From Pseudomonas sp. L5B5 (GTDB lineage Bacteria > Pseudomonadota > Gammaproteobacteria > Pseudomonadales > Pseudomonadaceae), in assembly GCF_020520285.1 (NCBI RefSeq), contig NZ_CP084742.1, positions 5,084,001-5,148,000 on the forward strand: a stretch of 64,000 bases of DNA. The letters run 5' to 3'. The notes under the pieces are model-generated. The model did not search any database, was not told the DNA's origin, and worked only from the letters and a program-made list of their open reading frames with translations. The translations under genes were made by a program, and so were the position numbers. Shown here one piece after another: positions 26,078-35,597 of the stretch; the stretch's first letter is position 1, and the number at the start of each line of letters is the position of its first letter.

Positions 26078-26647
26078 ATGGAGCCGATACTGCAACTGGA
26101 AAGCGCGCGCTTGTTGCTGCGCCAATGGCGTGACGATGACTTGCAGGCTTTCGCGGCGATGTGTGCCAATCCGCAGGTCATGCGTTACTTCCCCGCACCG
26201 TTGAGTCGCCTGGAAAGCGCCGCCTTGATCGGTCGCATACGCGGGCATTTTGCCGAGCATGGTTTTGGTCTCTGGGCCCTGGAGCGCAAGGACAACGGCG
26301 CCTTCATCGGTTTTACCGGCCTGGGCGTAGTGGGGTTCGAGGCGCCTTTCACCCCGGCGGTGGAAATTGGCTGGCGCCTGGCCCCTGAACATTGGGGCCT
26401 GGGTTACGCCAGCGAGGCAGCCTGGACCGCCTCGCGTTGCGCTTTCGAACGCCTGGCCCTGGACGAAGTGGTAGCCTTCACCACCCGGACCAACCTGCCA
26501 TCGCAGAAAGTGATGCAGGCCATTGGCATGCAGCACGCCGCCGGGGAAGATTTCGATCATCCGAAACTCGCGGGTGATCACCCGCTGCGCGAGCATGTGC
26601 TGTATCGCATCACCCGAGAACAATGGTTGGAAACCTTGCATGGATAG
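26078..26647 (+). CDS. GNAT-family N-acetyltransferase (RimJ/RimL-like)
   Basis: A 189-residue GNAT enzyme with the RimL-type N-terminus (LESARLLLRQWRDDDLQAFAAM). The acetyl-CoA loop region is RLAPEHWGLGYASEAA, and NLPSQKVMQAIGMQ is the motif B helix. It transfers an acetyl group, probably to an amine or protein N-terminus. GGAGGG precedes the ATG. It is divergent from the deacetylase-family gene with 75 bp between, an acetyltransferase-deacetylase pair that may be coincidental. Confidence 0.82.
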   Translation: MEPILQLESARLLLRQWRDDDLQAFAAMCANPQVMRYFPAPLSRLESAALIGRIRGHFAEHGFGLWALERKDNGAFIGFTGLGVVGFEAPFTPAVEIGWRLAPEHWGLGYASEAAWTASRCAFERLALDEVVAFTTRTNLPSQKVMQAIGMQHAAGEDFDHPKLAGDHPLREHVLYRITREQWLETLHG

Positions 26648-26751
26648 CAATCGCGCACGTCTAGAATGTGCCGATGAGGTTGCTTGCCCCGAATCGATTT
26701 GACCGCCGCAGCCGAGATTGCGCGGTTTTGCTCTGTGTGAGGAGAGTCTGA

Positions 26752-27621
26752 ATGAGTCATGTGCTGGATGATCTGGTCGATCTGTTGACCTTGGAACCCA
26801 TCGAGGAAAACCTGTTTCGTGGGCGCAGCCAGGACCTGGGTTTTCGCCAGCTGTTCGGGGGCCAGGTACTCGGCCAATCGCTGTCCGCAGCCAGCCAGAC
26901 GGTGGAGGAGGCGCGTCATGTGCATTCCATGCACGGCTACTTCCTGCGCCCCGGGGATGCCGCGCTGCCGGTGGTCTACCAAGTGGACCGGGTTCGCGAT
27001 GGCGGCAGCTTCAGCACCCGGCGCGTGACGGCGATCCAGAAGGGCAACCCGATCTTCACCTGCAGCGCTTCGTTCCAGTACGACGAGCAGGGCTTCGAGC
27101 ACCAGAGCAGCATGCCCCAGGTCGTCGGCCCGGAAAACCTGCCCTCGGAGCTGGAGATCGCCACACAGCGGGCGCACCTGATTCCCGAGCACATGCGTGA
27201 AAAACTGCTGTGCCCCAAGCCCATCGAAGTGCGCCCGGTGACCGAGAGGGACCCGTACAACCCGCAGCCGATGGACCCGGTGAAGTACGTCTGGTTCCGC
27301 GCCGACGGCACCCTGGCCGACAACCCGGCGCTGCACAAGTACCTGTTGGCCTACGCGTCCGACTTCGGCCTGCTGGTCACCTCGTTGCTGCCCCATGGCA
27401 AGTCGGTGTGGCAGAAGGATATGCAAGTGGCCAGCCTCGACCACGCCTTGTGGTTCCATGCCGACCTGCGTGCCGACGACTGGCTGCTGTACGCCATGGA
27501 CAGCCCCTGGGCCGGCAACTCCCGGGGCTTCTCCCGGGGCAGCGTGTTCAACCGTGCCGGCCAACTGGTCGCCTCGGTGACCCAGGAAGGGTTGATTCGT
27601 CATCGCAAGGATTGGGCATGA
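26752..27621 (+). CDS. tesB: Acyl-CoA thioesterase II
   Basis: This 289-residue double hot-dog thioesterase has the TesB start (LLTLEPIEENLFRGRSQD), the GGQVLGQSL helix of the first hot-dog, and the C-terminal LDHALWFHADLRADDWLLY and SRGFSRGSVFN elements that carry the catalytic Asp, Thr/Ser and Gln of the family. It hydrolyses medium- to long-chain acyl-CoA. Its stop overlaps the start of the following HAD gene (ATGA). Confidence 0.92.
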   Translation: MSHVLDDLVDLLTLEPIEENLFRGRSQDLGFRQLFGGQVLGQSLSAASQTVEEARHVHSMHGYFLRPGDAALPVVYQVDRVRDGGSFSTRRVTAIQKGNPIFTCSASFQYDEQGFEHQSSMPQVVGPENLPSELEIATQRAHLIPEHMREKLLCPKPIEVRPVTERDPYNPQPMDPVKYVWFRADGTLADNPALHKYLLAYASDFGLLVTSLLPHGKSVWQKDMQVASLDHALWFHADLRADDWLLYAMDSPWAGNSRGFSRGSVFNRAGQLVASVTQEGLIRHRKDWA

Positions 27622-28211
27622 GTCTTTCGGATATCGAGCATTGGGTCTTCGACATGGACGGCACCCTGACCGTTGCCGTGCATGATTTCGAGGCGATCCG
27701 CCAGGCGTTGTCGATCCCGGCGGACGAGGACATCCTCACTCATCTGGCGGCCCTGCCCGCGGATGAGTCCGCAGCCAAGCATGCCTGGCTGCTGGAGCAC
27801 GAGCGCGACCTGGCCCTGGGCTCACGCCCGGCGCCGGGGGCGGTGGAGCTGGTGCGGGACCTGGCCGGGCGCGGTTATCGCCTGGGCATCCTGACCCGCA
27901 ATGCCCGGGAACTGGCCCACGTGACCCTGCAGGCCATCGGCCTGGCCGACTGCTTTGCCGAAGCCGACGTGCTGGGCCGCGACGAGGCCCCGCCCAAGCC
28001 CCATCCCGGAGGCCTGCTGAAGCTGGCCCAGGCCTGGGATGTGGCGCCAGGGCGCATGGTCATGGTCGGTGACTATCGTTTCGACCTGGACTGCGGTCGC
28101 GCGGCGGGCACTCGCACGGTGCTGGTCAACCTGCCGGACAATCCCTGGCCGGAACTGACCGACTGGCACGCCCGTGATTGTGCGCAACTGCACCACCTGC
28201 TTCGCGCCTGA
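27618..28211 (+). CDS. HAD-superfamily hydrolase (phosphoglycolate phosphatase-like)
   Basis: The 197-residue protein carries motif I DMDGTLT with the nucleophile aspartate, motif II ILTRNA, motif III lysine in PPKPHPG and motif IV VGDYRFDLDCG. The size and the small helical cap between residues 20 and 80 suit subfamily I phosphatases such as Gph-like enzymes. It overlaps tesB by 4 bp, so the two are translated together. The substrate is not evident. Confidence 0.87.
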   Translation: MSLSDIEHWVFDMDGTLTVAVHDFEAIRQALSIPADEDILTHLAALPADESAAKHAWLLEHERDLALGSRPAPGAVELVRDLAGRGYRLGILTRNARELAHVTLQAIGLADCFAEADVLGRDEAPPKPHPGGLLKLAQAWDVAPGRMVMVGDYRFDLDCGRAAGTRTVLVNLPDNPWPELTDWHARDCAQLHHLLRA

Positions 28212-28225
28212 GCCTGGGCGCCGTT

Positions 28226-29197
28226 CTACCTGAACAGCGCCGCCTGACCCTGGGCCGAGGTGAACATCCCGTCCCCGTCATGCCCGACCCCGGGCACTTC
28301 CACCAGGCGCTGGCGCAAGCCCTGGGGGTGGCGCTTGAGCAGGTAGGCGAAATAGTTGTGCCCGCGCACCAGGCGATAGGCGCCCTGGGCTTCTGCAGCG
28401 CAGCCCTTGTCCAGGGCCGGGTGCTCGGGGTCGACGTCCTGTTGTCCCAACAGGTAGGTGATATCCCGTCCCGCGTAACGGCGTTCCAGTTGTTCCGGCG
28501 ACAGCCCGGCGATATAGGCCGGGCGCCCCTCCAGGCCGTACTTCCACTGGTTGAAGCCGGGGCAGGCGCCGGGCTCGACAGTCACCGGGCGCCAGGCGTC
28601 GAAGTAGGCGTAGGACGAAGGATTGGCGACCACGAAGCGCAGGCCGATACCGGCCCGTTGCAGCTCGGCATGGTCGCCACTGGCCAGGGCGTAGCGCTGC
28701 ACCACCTGGGCGCCGCCCGAGTGACCGGCGATCACCACTTCCCGCAGGTCGGGAAAGCCCTGGCGATCGCTCAAGCGCAGGAGGATGGCGTCCAGCGCCG
28801 CGTAGGAACTCAGGGCCTGGGGCGCGGTGGCAGGCTCGCCAGCCATCCAGGCGTTGCCCCGCCAGCGCAGGAGGCTGGCGGGCAGGTGATGGCGGGCGAT
28901 GTCGTCCTGGTTGAGAAACTGCGGAGCGATCACCAGGGTCGTGGCGTCTTGTCCGGCCTGCCTGGCGACGGTCTCGCCGCTGTGCAGGTAGGTCTGGGCA
29001 TTGCGCAGCCGGCCATGGACGATCACCAGCACCCGCTGCACGCCGGGTAGTGGTTGGCGCCAGTCCTGGCTCAGGCCCAGGGCCAGTTCACCGGCCGGCA
29101 GCTCCAGGCGCCCGGGGCTGATGACCTTGACCCCGTGCCCAGCGGCCTGGGCGCCGAGGCTGCCCAGGCACAGCAGCGCCGCGAGCAGGCGACGCAT
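28226..29197 (-). CDS. Secreted alpha/beta hydrolase
   Basis: This 323-residue protein has a signal peptide (LLAALLCLGSLGAQA). It has an alpha/beta-hydrolase core with IVHGR near the oxyanion hole, nucleophile elbow AGHSGG and a C-terminal histidine in GVGHDGDGMF. No lid domain typical of lipases is seen. Its ATG follows directly on the stop codon of the YpfJ-like gene, so the two form an operon with coupled translation. Confidence 0.75.
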   Translation of the reverse strand: MRRLLAALLCLGSLGAQAAGHGVKVISPGRLELPAGELALGLSQDWRQPLPGVQRVLVIVHGRLRNAQTYLHSGETVARQAGQDATTLVIAPQFLNQDDIARHHLPASLLRWRGNAWMAGEPATAPQALSSYAALDAILLRLSDRQGFPDLREVVIAGHSGGAQVVQRYALASGDHAELQRAGIGLRFVVANPSSYAYFDAWRPVTVEPGACPGFNQWKYGLEGRPAYIAGLSPEQLERRYAGRDITYLLGQQDVDPEHPALDKGCAAEAQGAYRLVRGHNYFAYLLKRHPQGLRQRLVEVPGVGHDGDGMFTSAQGQAALFR

Positions 29198-30091
29198 CTA
29201 CAGGCTCTTGGCGGCGAAGGTGTCGCACTGGCCGACCTGGCCCTGGCTGAAGCCGGTCTTGAACCAGCGCACCCGCTGGGCCGAGGTGCCATGGGTGAAG
29301 GAATCCGGCACCACGCGGCCCTGGCCTTGCTGTTGCAGGCGGTCGTCGCCAATGGCGTTGGCGGCATTCAGCGCTTCTTCCACGTCACCGGGCTCCAGCC
29401 AGTTCAGGCGTTTTTGCGCATGGTAGGCCCAGACCCCGGCCAGGCAGTCGGCTTGCAGTTCCTGGCGCACCAGCAGGCCGCCGTCGCCTTCCATCTGCCG
29501 GCCCTGCTGGCGCGCGGCCTGCATCTTGGCCGAGACCCCGAGGAGGGTCTGCACGTGGTGGCCGACCTCATGGGCGATCACGTAGGCCTGGGCGAAGTCG
29601 CCGGCGGCGGAAAAGCGCTGGGCCATTTCCCGGAAGAAGTCCATGTCCAGGTACACCTGGCGGTCGGCGGGGCAGTAGAAGGGACCACTGGCCGAGGTTG
29701 CCGAACCGCAGGCGGAATTGACCCGGCCACGGAACAGGATCAGCTTGGGCGCCTGGTACTGGCGACCGGCTTGCTGGAAGACCTGGCCCCAGGTGTCTTC
29801 GGTGTCGCCGAGGATCGCGCGGACGAACTCAGCCTGTTCGTCGTTGGCCGGTGGCGCCTTGCGTTCCTGGGTGGTGGCCGGGGCCGAGACCTGGCCGCCA
29901 CCCTGGCCGAGCAGTTGCCCGAGGATCTGCAACGGGTCCTGGCCGGTGGCCCAGCCGATGCCGACGATCAGCACGATGGCCGTCAGGCTCAATCCCTTGC
30001 CACCGCCGAACCGCATGCCGCCGCCACCGCCACCGCTGTCATCTCGCACATCCACGACGTTGTCGCTGCGCCGGCCTTTTTTCCAAAGCAT
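29198..30091 (-). CDS. ypfJ: YpfJ/KPN_02809-like neutral zinc metallopeptidase
   Basis: The 297-residue protein has the zinc motif HEVGHH at residues 174-179. Near the N-terminus is a glycine-rich run and one membrane segment (about 35-50, LTAIVLIVGIGWATG). The family is a membrane-anchored putative neutral metalloprotease, conserved with unknown substrate. A pair of cysteines (about 128 and 140) may form a disulfide. It is divergent from pcaQ. Confidence 0.87.
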   Translation of the reverse strand: MLWKKGRRSDNVVDVRDDSGGGGGGMRFGGGKGLSLTAIVLIVGIGWATGQDPLQILGQLLGQGGGQVSAPATTQERKAPPANDEQAEFVRAILGDTEDTWGQVFQQAGRQYQAPKLILFRGRVNSACGSATSASGPFYCPADRQVYLDMDFFREMAQRFSAAGDFAQAYVIAHEVGHHVQTLLGVSAKMQAARQQGRQMEGDGGLLVRQELQADCLAGVWAYHAQKRLNWLEPGDVEEALNAANAIGDDRLQQQGQGRVVPDSFTHGTSAQRVRWFKTGFSQGQVGQCDTFAAKSL

Positions 30092-30231
30092 GGGGGAATC
30101 CTCGTTTTTTCTGCAGGTCAGTGTTGCTGGTGGCTCGAACCGGCGCCAGTCCGGTCGTCAGGGATTTTTGCCCACGCTACCATGGCCCGGTACCGGGTCG
30201 GCCGGTTCCGCACGCATTTTGGGGCCCCCTA

Positions 30232-31161
30232 TTGAACATCGATACCCGTATCAAATTCCGTCACCTGGTGGGTTTTCTTGAAATGGCCCGCCAGGGCAGC
30301 CTGGCTCGGGCTGCCGAGGTACTGGCGGTGAGCCAGCCAGCGATGTCCAAGACCCTCAAGGAACTGGAGACGCTGCTGGACACCCGGTTGTTCGTGCGCA
30401 GCAAGGCCGGGCTCAGCCTGACCGAGGCCGGGCGGGCGTTCCTGGGTTACGCCGGTCCTTCGGTGCAGGCCCTGCGCGATGGCGTCAGCAGCCTGCGCGG
30501 TGGCGAACACGCCGTGCAGGCGGTGCGCATCGGTGTGCTGTCCACGGTGGAGAGCCTGCTGCTGCCCGAGGTGATGCGACGCCTGCATGAGCGGCACCGG
30601 GCATTGACGGTCAGCGTGGTGACCGGCCCCAGTGCCTATCTGCTCTCGCAGTTGCGGGTCGGCGACCTGGACCTGGTGGTGGGGCGCATGACCGAGAGTC
30701 CGGAGATCCAGGGCTTGAGTTTCGAGCATCTGTACAGCGAGTCCATGACCCTGGTTGTCCGTCCCGGGCATCCGCTGGCGGTCGGTGCGCTGGACCGCGA
30801 TGCGTTCAGCCGTTATCCCCTGGTGCTGCCGCTGGCCGGCACCAGCATCCGCAAGCATGCCGACAGCCTGTTCGTGCAATGCGGCATCGCTCAATCGCCA
30901 CAGCGCCTGGAAACCCTGTCGCTGACCCTCGGCCGGCGCTATACCTTGTCCAGCGATGCCCTGTGGATCGCACCGCTGGATGCGGTGCGCCTGGACCTGG
31001 CCAGTGGCGAGTTGCGGGAGCTGGAGCTGGGGCTGCGCGAGCCCGGTGGCTCGGTGGGTATTTCCAGCAATGCCAGCCTGCCGTTGCCCCTGGCGGCGCA
31101 ATGGGCGGTGCAGGTGCTGCGGGAGGTCGGATCGGCTTACCGCGAGGGGGCCTATCCTTAA
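30232..31161 (+). CDS. pcaQ: LysR-family activator PcaQ
   Basis: The 309-residue LysR protein has the PcaQ-type N-terminus [26 protein letters not shown] (shown in part), helix-turn-helix near 20-40 ([14 protein letters not shown]) and a periplasmic-binding-like effector domain. It starts at TTG 30232; no ATG precedes the helix-turn-helix in frame without losing the family start. PcaQ activates the protocatechuate genes, and pcaH follows 104 bp downstream on the same strand. Confidence 0.85.
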   Translation: MNIDTRIKFRHLVGFLEMARQGSLARAAEVLAVSQPAMSKTLKELETLLDTRLFVRSKAGLSLTEAGRAFLGYAGPSVQALRDGVSSLRGGEHAVQAVRIGVLSTVESLLLPEVMRRLHERHRALTVSVVTGPSAYLLSQLRVGDLDLVVGRMTESPEIQGLSFEHLYSESMTLVVRPGHPLAVGALDRDAFSRYPLVLPLAGTSIRKHADSLFVQCGIAQSPQRLETLSLTLGRRYTLSSDALWIAPLDAVRLDLASGELRELELGLREPGGSVGISSNASLPLPLAAQWAVQVLREVGSAYREGAYP

Positions 31162-31265
31162 CCTTTCGGTTATGGGTGAGGGGCGGCTTTTCAATGTTCG
31201 GCCCTCCTGGTTTGTTTGAAACTCTGCGAGCTGCGCTCCATCAATTCAAACAACAGGAGATCGAC

Positions 31266-31985
31266 ATGCCCAATGCAGACGGCAGTCGCTTCGTGATTCG
31301 CGACCGTAACTGGCACCCCAAGGCCCTGACACCCGACTACAAGACTTCCGTCACCCGTTCCCCGCGCCAGGCGCTGGTGAGCATTCCCCAGTCATCGAGT
31401 GAAACCGGTGGCCCGGACTTTTCCCACCTGCGTATTGACCGCCTGGATAACGACCTGCTGCGCAACTTCGACCACGGCGGCTTGCCGATCGGCGAGCGGA
31501 TCATCATTACCGGGCGGGTCTGCGACCAGTATGGCCAGCCGATCGCCCATACCCTGGTGGAGATGTGGCAGGCCAATGCCGGCGGCCGCTACCGACACAG
31601 GAACGACCGTTACCTGGCGCCCCTGGACCCGAACTTCGGCGGAGTCGGCCGGACCCTGACCGACCGTGATGGCTACTACAGCTTCCGCACCATCAAGCCC
31701 GGACCCTATCCGTGGCGCAATGGCCCCAACGACTGGCGCCCGGCGCACATTCATTTCTCGATCAGCGGCCCGTCGATCGCCACGCGACTGGTGACCCAGT
31801 TGTATTTCGAAGGCGATCCGCTGATTCCTCAGTGTCCGATCGTCAAGTCGATCGCCAGTCCGGAGGCGGTGCAGAGCCTGATCGCCCGCCTGGACATGAG
31901 CCATGCCAATCCCATGGATTGCCTGGCCTATCGCTTCGACATCGTGCTGCGCGGCCAGCGCAAGACCCACTTCGAGAACGCCTGA
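31266..31985 (+). CDS. pcaH: Protocatechuate 3,4-dioxygenase beta subunit
   Basis: This 239-residue intradiol dioxygenase subunit holds the ferric iron. The four ligands are visible: Tyr109, Tyr148, His161 and His163 (WRPAHIHFS). It cleaves protocatechuate to 3-carboxy-cis,cis-muconate in the beta-ketoadipate pathway together with PcaG. CAGGAG precedes the ATG at 31266. It is followed by pcaG after 10 bp. Confidence 0.95.
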   Translation: MPNADGSRFVIRDRNWHPKALTPDYKTSVTRSPRQALVSIPQSSSETGGPDFSHLRIDRLDNDLLRNFDHGGLPIGERIIITGRVCDQYGQPIAHTLVEMWQANAGGRYRHRNDRYLAPLDPNFGGVGRTLTDRDGYYSFRTIKPGPYPWRNGPNDWRPAHIHFSISGPSIATRLVTQLYFEGDPLIPQCPIVKSIASPEAVQSLIARLDMSHANPMDCLAYRFDIVLRGQRKTHFENA

Positions 31986-31995
31986 GGAACCTGCC

Positions 31996-32601
31996 ATGCC
32001 TGTTCAACTACTGCCTGAAACCCCTTCGCAAACGGCCGGCCCCTATGTGCACATCGGCCTGGCCCTGGCGGCTGCGGGAAATCCTTCCCGGCCCGAAGAA
32101 GTCTCCAACCGCATGGCCAGCAACGATGCACCGGGGCAACCGATCCTGTTGCTGGGCCATGTCTACGACGGCAACGGCCACCTGGTACGCGACTCGTTCC
32201 TGGAGTTTTGGCAGGCCAACCATGAAGGGATCTACGACCCGATTTTCGATACGCAAAAGCCCTTCAACTGCTTCGGTCGGGCCGCCACCACTTTCGATGC
32301 TGGAGAGTGGATTGTGCATACAGTCAAGCCTGGAATTGTAAACAACGTTGCAGGTCTGCCCATGGCGCCGCACATCAACGTGATGCTGTTTGCCCGAGGA
32401 ATCAACATCCATCTGCACACCCGCCTGTACTTCGCCGATGAGCCGCAAGCCAATGACCAGTGCCCGGTGCTGAACCTGATCGAGCAGCCGCAGCGCCGGG
32501 AAACCTTGCTGGCCCGGCCCTGCGAGGTGGATGGCCTGCGTGCCTACCGTTTCGATATCCGGATTCAGGGCGACGGCGAGACGGTGTTCTTCGACTTCTA
32601 A
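31996..32601 (+). CDS. pcaG: Protocatechuate 3,4-dioxygenase alpha subunit
   Basis: The 201-residue alpha subunit begins with the family pattern LPETPSQTAGPYVHIGLAL and has the intradiol core GHVYDGNG and FWQANHEGIY. It lacks the iron ligands of the beta chain, as expected for the alpha subunit, but helps form the active site. It starts at ATG 31996. The other pca genes of the pathway are not in this window, which is common in Pseudomonas. Confidence 0.95.
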   Translation: MPVQLLPETPSQTAGPYVHIGLALAAAGNPSRPEEVSNRMASNDAPGQPILLLGHVYDGNGHLVRDSFLEFWQANHEGIYDPIFDTQKPFNCFGRAATTFDAGEWIVHTVKPGIVNNVAGLPMAPHINVMLFARGINIHLHTRLYFADEPQANDQCPVLNLIEQPQRRETLLARPCEVDGLRAYRFDIRIQGDGETVFFDF

Positions 32602-32760
32602 GTCAACTTCTGCGGGCCGATTGCACTGGGGCGCCCGGGGAAGAAGGCAAGTTGTAGAAGATCTGTAACCGGGAGGAGTTCGGCACCTTCTCGGCGCTTT
32701 CTTTCGCGGTACGACGCGGCCCATAATCGCCCGCTTGTGAGTGATGGCCGTGAGCCCATA

Positions 32761-33438
32761 ATGACAATGACCAGTGAACGCTCCGTAGTGCCCGGCGAAC
32801 CTGTTCTCGAGCCGCGCAAGAGTCGCAAGAACAATCCGGAAAAGACCCGCGAGAATATCCTCCAGGAAGCCATTGTCGAATTCGTGCAGCAGGGTCTGCA
32901 CGGAGCCCGGGTGGATGCCATCGCCGAGCGCATCCATACCTCCAAGCGCATGATCTATTACTACTTCGGCAGCAAGGAGCAGCTGTACGTCGAAGTGCTG
33001 GAGAAGCTCTACGGTGACATCCGCAGCACCGAGAGCCGCCTGAACCTGGCAGAACTGCGCCCGCGCGAGGCGATTCGCCGGCTGGTGGAGTTCACCTTCG
33101 ACCACCATGATCACAGCGCCGATTTCGTGCGCATCGTCAGCATCGAGAACATCCATAACGCCGAATACGTGAAGCAGTCCCACGTGATCAAGGCCATGAA
33201 CAACAGCATCCTGAATGCCCTGGACGAAATCCTCGAGCGTGGGGTGAAAGAAGGCCTGTTCCGCAGTGGCCTGCATGCCCTGGATGTGCATCTGCTGATC
33301 AGTTCGTTCTGCTTCTTCCGGGTCTCCAACCGCCACACCTTCGGTGAGATCTTCCAGCTCGATCTGCCGGACGCAGGGGTCAAGCAGCGGCATCGCGAGA
33401 TGATCTGCGAGTCGGTGCTGCGCTACCTGCAGGCCTGA
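32761..33438 (+). CDS. TetR-family transcriptional regulator
   Basis: A 225-residue TetR protein with the N-terminal DNA-binding helix-turn-helix (ARVDAIAERIHTSKRMIYYYFGSKEQLY). The ligand domain at 90-215 has a histidine-rich TFDHHDHS. The start is uncertain among 32737, 32761 and 32767. It lies 159 bp after pcaG on the same strand, so control of an aromatic pathway is possible but not shown by any site. Confidence 0.82.
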   Translation: MTMTSERSVVPGEPVLEPRKSRKNNPEKTRENILQEAIVEFVQQGLHGARVDAIAERIHTSKRMIYYYFGSKEQLYVEVLEKLYGDIRSTESRLNLAELRPREAIRRLVEFTFDHHDHSADFVRIVSIENIHNAEYVKQSHVIKAMNNSILNALDEILERGVKEGLFRSGLHALDVHLLISSFCFFRVSNRHTFGEIFQLDLPDAGVKQRHREMICESVLRYLQA

Positions 33439-33534
33439 GTCGTTGCCGGCACTGGTGTGGGCGATGACAGGCCCCTTAAGATCGCTTCGCGAGCCGGCCG
33501 GCTCCACGATATTTCCCTCGACAAGGAAGGCACC

Positions 33535-33759
33535 ATGGGCAACCCCATCCCCACCCTGAAAATCATCCTGATCCTGATGATCGTCGTCGACACCTTCTGG
33601 TTCGGCGAGCGCTTGCTGTCCATGACTGGCCTCAACCTGTTCAATTGGTTGCCGAGCTCGGTGATCAACCTGGTAGGCATGTTCGGCAGCTTGCTGATGA
33701 TCCTCTTCAATGTCCTGCTCATTGCTCTGCTATCGCGCGTGCAGCTCAAGCCCGAATGA
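33535..33759 (+). CDS. Small integral membrane protein
   Basis: The 74-residue protein starts at ATG 33535, with AAGGAAGG upstream. Two hydrophobic segments are visible (ILILMIVVDTFWFG and INLVGMFGSLLMILFNVLLIALL). No family was recognised. It is separated from the TetR gene by 96 bp that include a REP fragment, and it ends about 40 bp before the Fur box of the has locus. Confidence 0.65.
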   Translation: MGNPIPTLKIILILMIVVDTFWFGERLLSMTGLNLFNWLPSSVINLVGMFGSLLMILFNVLLIALLSRVQLKPE

Positions 33760-33798
33760 ACTCGTTGCCGCTGCTGCAGACCACGGCAACGGATTATG

Positions 33799-33817
33799 GC
33801 AATTGAAAATCATTCTC
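33799..33817. promoter_or_regulatory. Candidate Fur box upstream of hasI
   Basis: The 19 bases beginning GCAATTGAAAATCATTCTC match 14 of 19 positions of the Fur consensus. The site lies just before the hasI reading frame, as expected for iron-controlled expression of an iron-starvation sigma factor. It overlaps an upstream in-frame ATG at 33796, which argues against that start. Confidence 0.6.
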
Positions 33818-33867
33818 GACTGATCGTAAGATGCCCGGCAATTTCCTACATGCTCCAGGGAGTCGGT

Positions 33868-34389
33868 TTGTCGGACGTGGATCTCAAGGGACTGTTTCTC
33901 AAGCATGCCGCTGCCTTGCGTGGGTATCTGGCACGCCGGGTGCGGGACCCGCAATTGGCTGCTGACCTGGTGCAGGAGAGTTTCCTGCGCCTGGCGGAGC
34001 AGACCCGTGGCGCACCCATCGACAACTCCAAGGGCTATCTCTATCGCACGGCGAACAATCTTCTGATCGATCATGTCCGGCAGGAAGCGCGGCGCAAGAC
34101 CGAAACCGTGCCCCATGAAGTGCTGGCCGAGATCGAGGATGATGGAGCCGGGCTGGAGGCGCAGGCGATGGCTCAGCAACAGCGCATGGCGTTAAAACAG
34201 GCAGTGGCCGAGCTGCCTGAGCGGACCCGGGAGATCTTTCGCCTGAACCGCATCGAGGGCATGACCCACGCCGAGGTGGCGCGGTGCCTGAACATCTCCG
34301 ACAGCTCGGTGCAAAAGCACCTGTCCAAGGCCCTGGCGTACGTCATGCAGCGCTTGCAGGCTACCGACGGTCGGCCGGCGGACGAGTGA
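33868..34389 (+). CDS. hasI: ECF sigma factor HasI
   Basis: A FecI-type ECF sigma factor with region 2 (AADLVQESFLRLAEQ; YLYRTANNLLIDHVRQEAR) and region 4 (LPERTREIFRLNRIEGMTHAEVARCL, in part). It directs transcription of hasR when HasR senses heme-loaded HasA. The TTG at 33868 is preferred because GGGAG lies 5 bases upstream; ATG 33850 is an alternative 6 codons earlier without a ribosome site. HasS follows 63 bp downstream. Confidence 0.88.
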   Translation: MSDVDLKGLFLKHAAALRGYLARRVRDPQLAADLVQESFLRLAEQTRGAPIDNSKGYLYRTANNLLIDHVRQEARRKTETVPHEVLAEIEDDGAGLEAQAMAQQQRMALKQAVAELPERTREIFRLNRIEGMTHAEVARCLNISDSSVQKHLSKALAYVMQRLQATDGRPADE

Positions 34390-34452
34390 ATTACCGTAAA
34401 AGCCGGGGTCAGACGTCACTGCTTATACATAACGAGAAATCGAGATTCACAC

Positions 34453-35466
34453 GTGAATAGCCAGGGTTCGCAAGAACAGAACATCACCGAGGCCGCCGCC
34501 GACTGGGCGGTGCGTTTGCAGGCGGGGCCTCTGAGCCCTGCCGAGCAGGCCGGGCTATCCCATTGGCTGGCCGCCGATCCGCGCCACGGCCAGGCCCTGG
34601 CATTCGCCCAGCGCACCTGGGATGCCCTCGGCGAGCTGCGCCTGGACCCGGAACTGGCCAGTTCGGCCGTGCCACGCCGGGCTTCACGGCAAACCACGAT
34701 CACTGTCCCACGGTCTCCGCGCCGACGCTGGTTGCCCAGGGCCGCCAGTGCTGCGGTGCTGGTCCTGGCGCTTACCCTGGGTTGGTTGCAGGGGCCGCAG
34801 GCGCTGCTGTACCTGGAAGCCGACTACCTGACCGGCAAGGGCGAGTTGCGTACCGTGCAACTGGCGGATGGGAGCACGGTCGAGCTCGATTCTTCCAGTG
34901 CCATTGGCCTGGATTTCACGGGTAGCCAACGGCAGGTCCGGTTGCTTGCCGGCTCCGCGGTATTTGACGTGGCGCCCATGACCGGCAAGGAAACGCGGCC
35001 TTTTGTCGTGCACAGCGCCGGTGGCCAGACCCGGGCCCTGGGGACGCGTTTCGTGGTCGGCCGTGAAGGCGACCAGCAGGCCTGGGTCGGGGTGCTGGAG
35101 CACAGTGTCGCGGTAAGCCTGGATGCCCCGGCGGTAAAGGGGGCTCGCGAACGGGTGCTGCAGCAAGGACAGAGTGCCCGTTATGCCCCGGACTCGGGAG
35201 TGGTGGCCCTGGACGGGTTCGATCTGCAACGCGCCACCAGCTGGCGCAGGGGCGTGCTGGTATTCGATCGCCAGCCCCTGGCTGTGGTGATCGAGCGCCT
35301 GAATCGCTACCGCCCCGGACGCGTGGTGCTGACCAACGAAGCCCTGGCCCAGCGCGAGGTCAGCGGAGTGTTCCACCTGGATATGCTGGACGCAGCCCTG
35401 TCCAGCCTGACCCAGGAGCTGCAGCTTCGGCGTTTCGACCTGGCTGGCGTCAGCCTGATTTACTGA
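34453..35466 (+). CDS. hasS: FecR-like anti-sigma factor HasS
   Basis: The 337-residue protein begins with the DUF4880 domain (AADWAVRLQAGPLSPAEQ) that binds the sigma factor. It then has a single membrane segment at about 95-115 (AVLVLALTLGWLQG) and a periplasmic FecR domain (VQLADGSTVELDSSSAI; TRALGTRFVV) that touches the HasR signalling domain. It starts at GTG 34453. It inhibits HasI until the receptor reports heme. Confidence 0.88.
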   Translation: MNSQGSQEQNITEAAADWAVRLQAGPLSPAEQAGLSHWLAADPRHGQALAFAQRTWDALGELRLDPELASSAVPRRASRQTTITVPRSPRRRWLPRAASAAVLVLALTLGWLQGPQALLYLEADYLTGKGELRTVQLADGSTVELDSSSAIGLDFTGSQRQVRLLAGSAVFDVAPMTGKETRPFVVHSAGGQTRALGTRFVVGREGDQQAWVGVLEHSVAVSLDAPAVKGARERVLQQGQSARYAPDSGVVALDGFDLQRATSWRRGVLVFDRQPLAVVIERLNRYRPGRVVLTNEALAQREVSGVFHLDMLDAALSSLTQELQLRRFDLAGVSLIY

Positions 35467-35597
35467 GGCTTGCAGGCCTTTTCCTACTCTCCTGAAAAAT
35501 AATCGGAAAAAACCTTACTGAGTTTTCCTGCTTGGCACGTCTAGCTAACTGAGATGCATTCGCATAAACAGAAATGGCCAGCGCAGGAATGATCAAC

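Noticed and set aside
31266..32601. pcaHG as the ring-cleavage step for the iac pathway in this window
   Set aside because: IAA degradation ends in catechol, which needs catechol 1,2-dioxygenase, whereas these genes cleave protocatechuate. The two modules are 20 kb apart with their own regulators.
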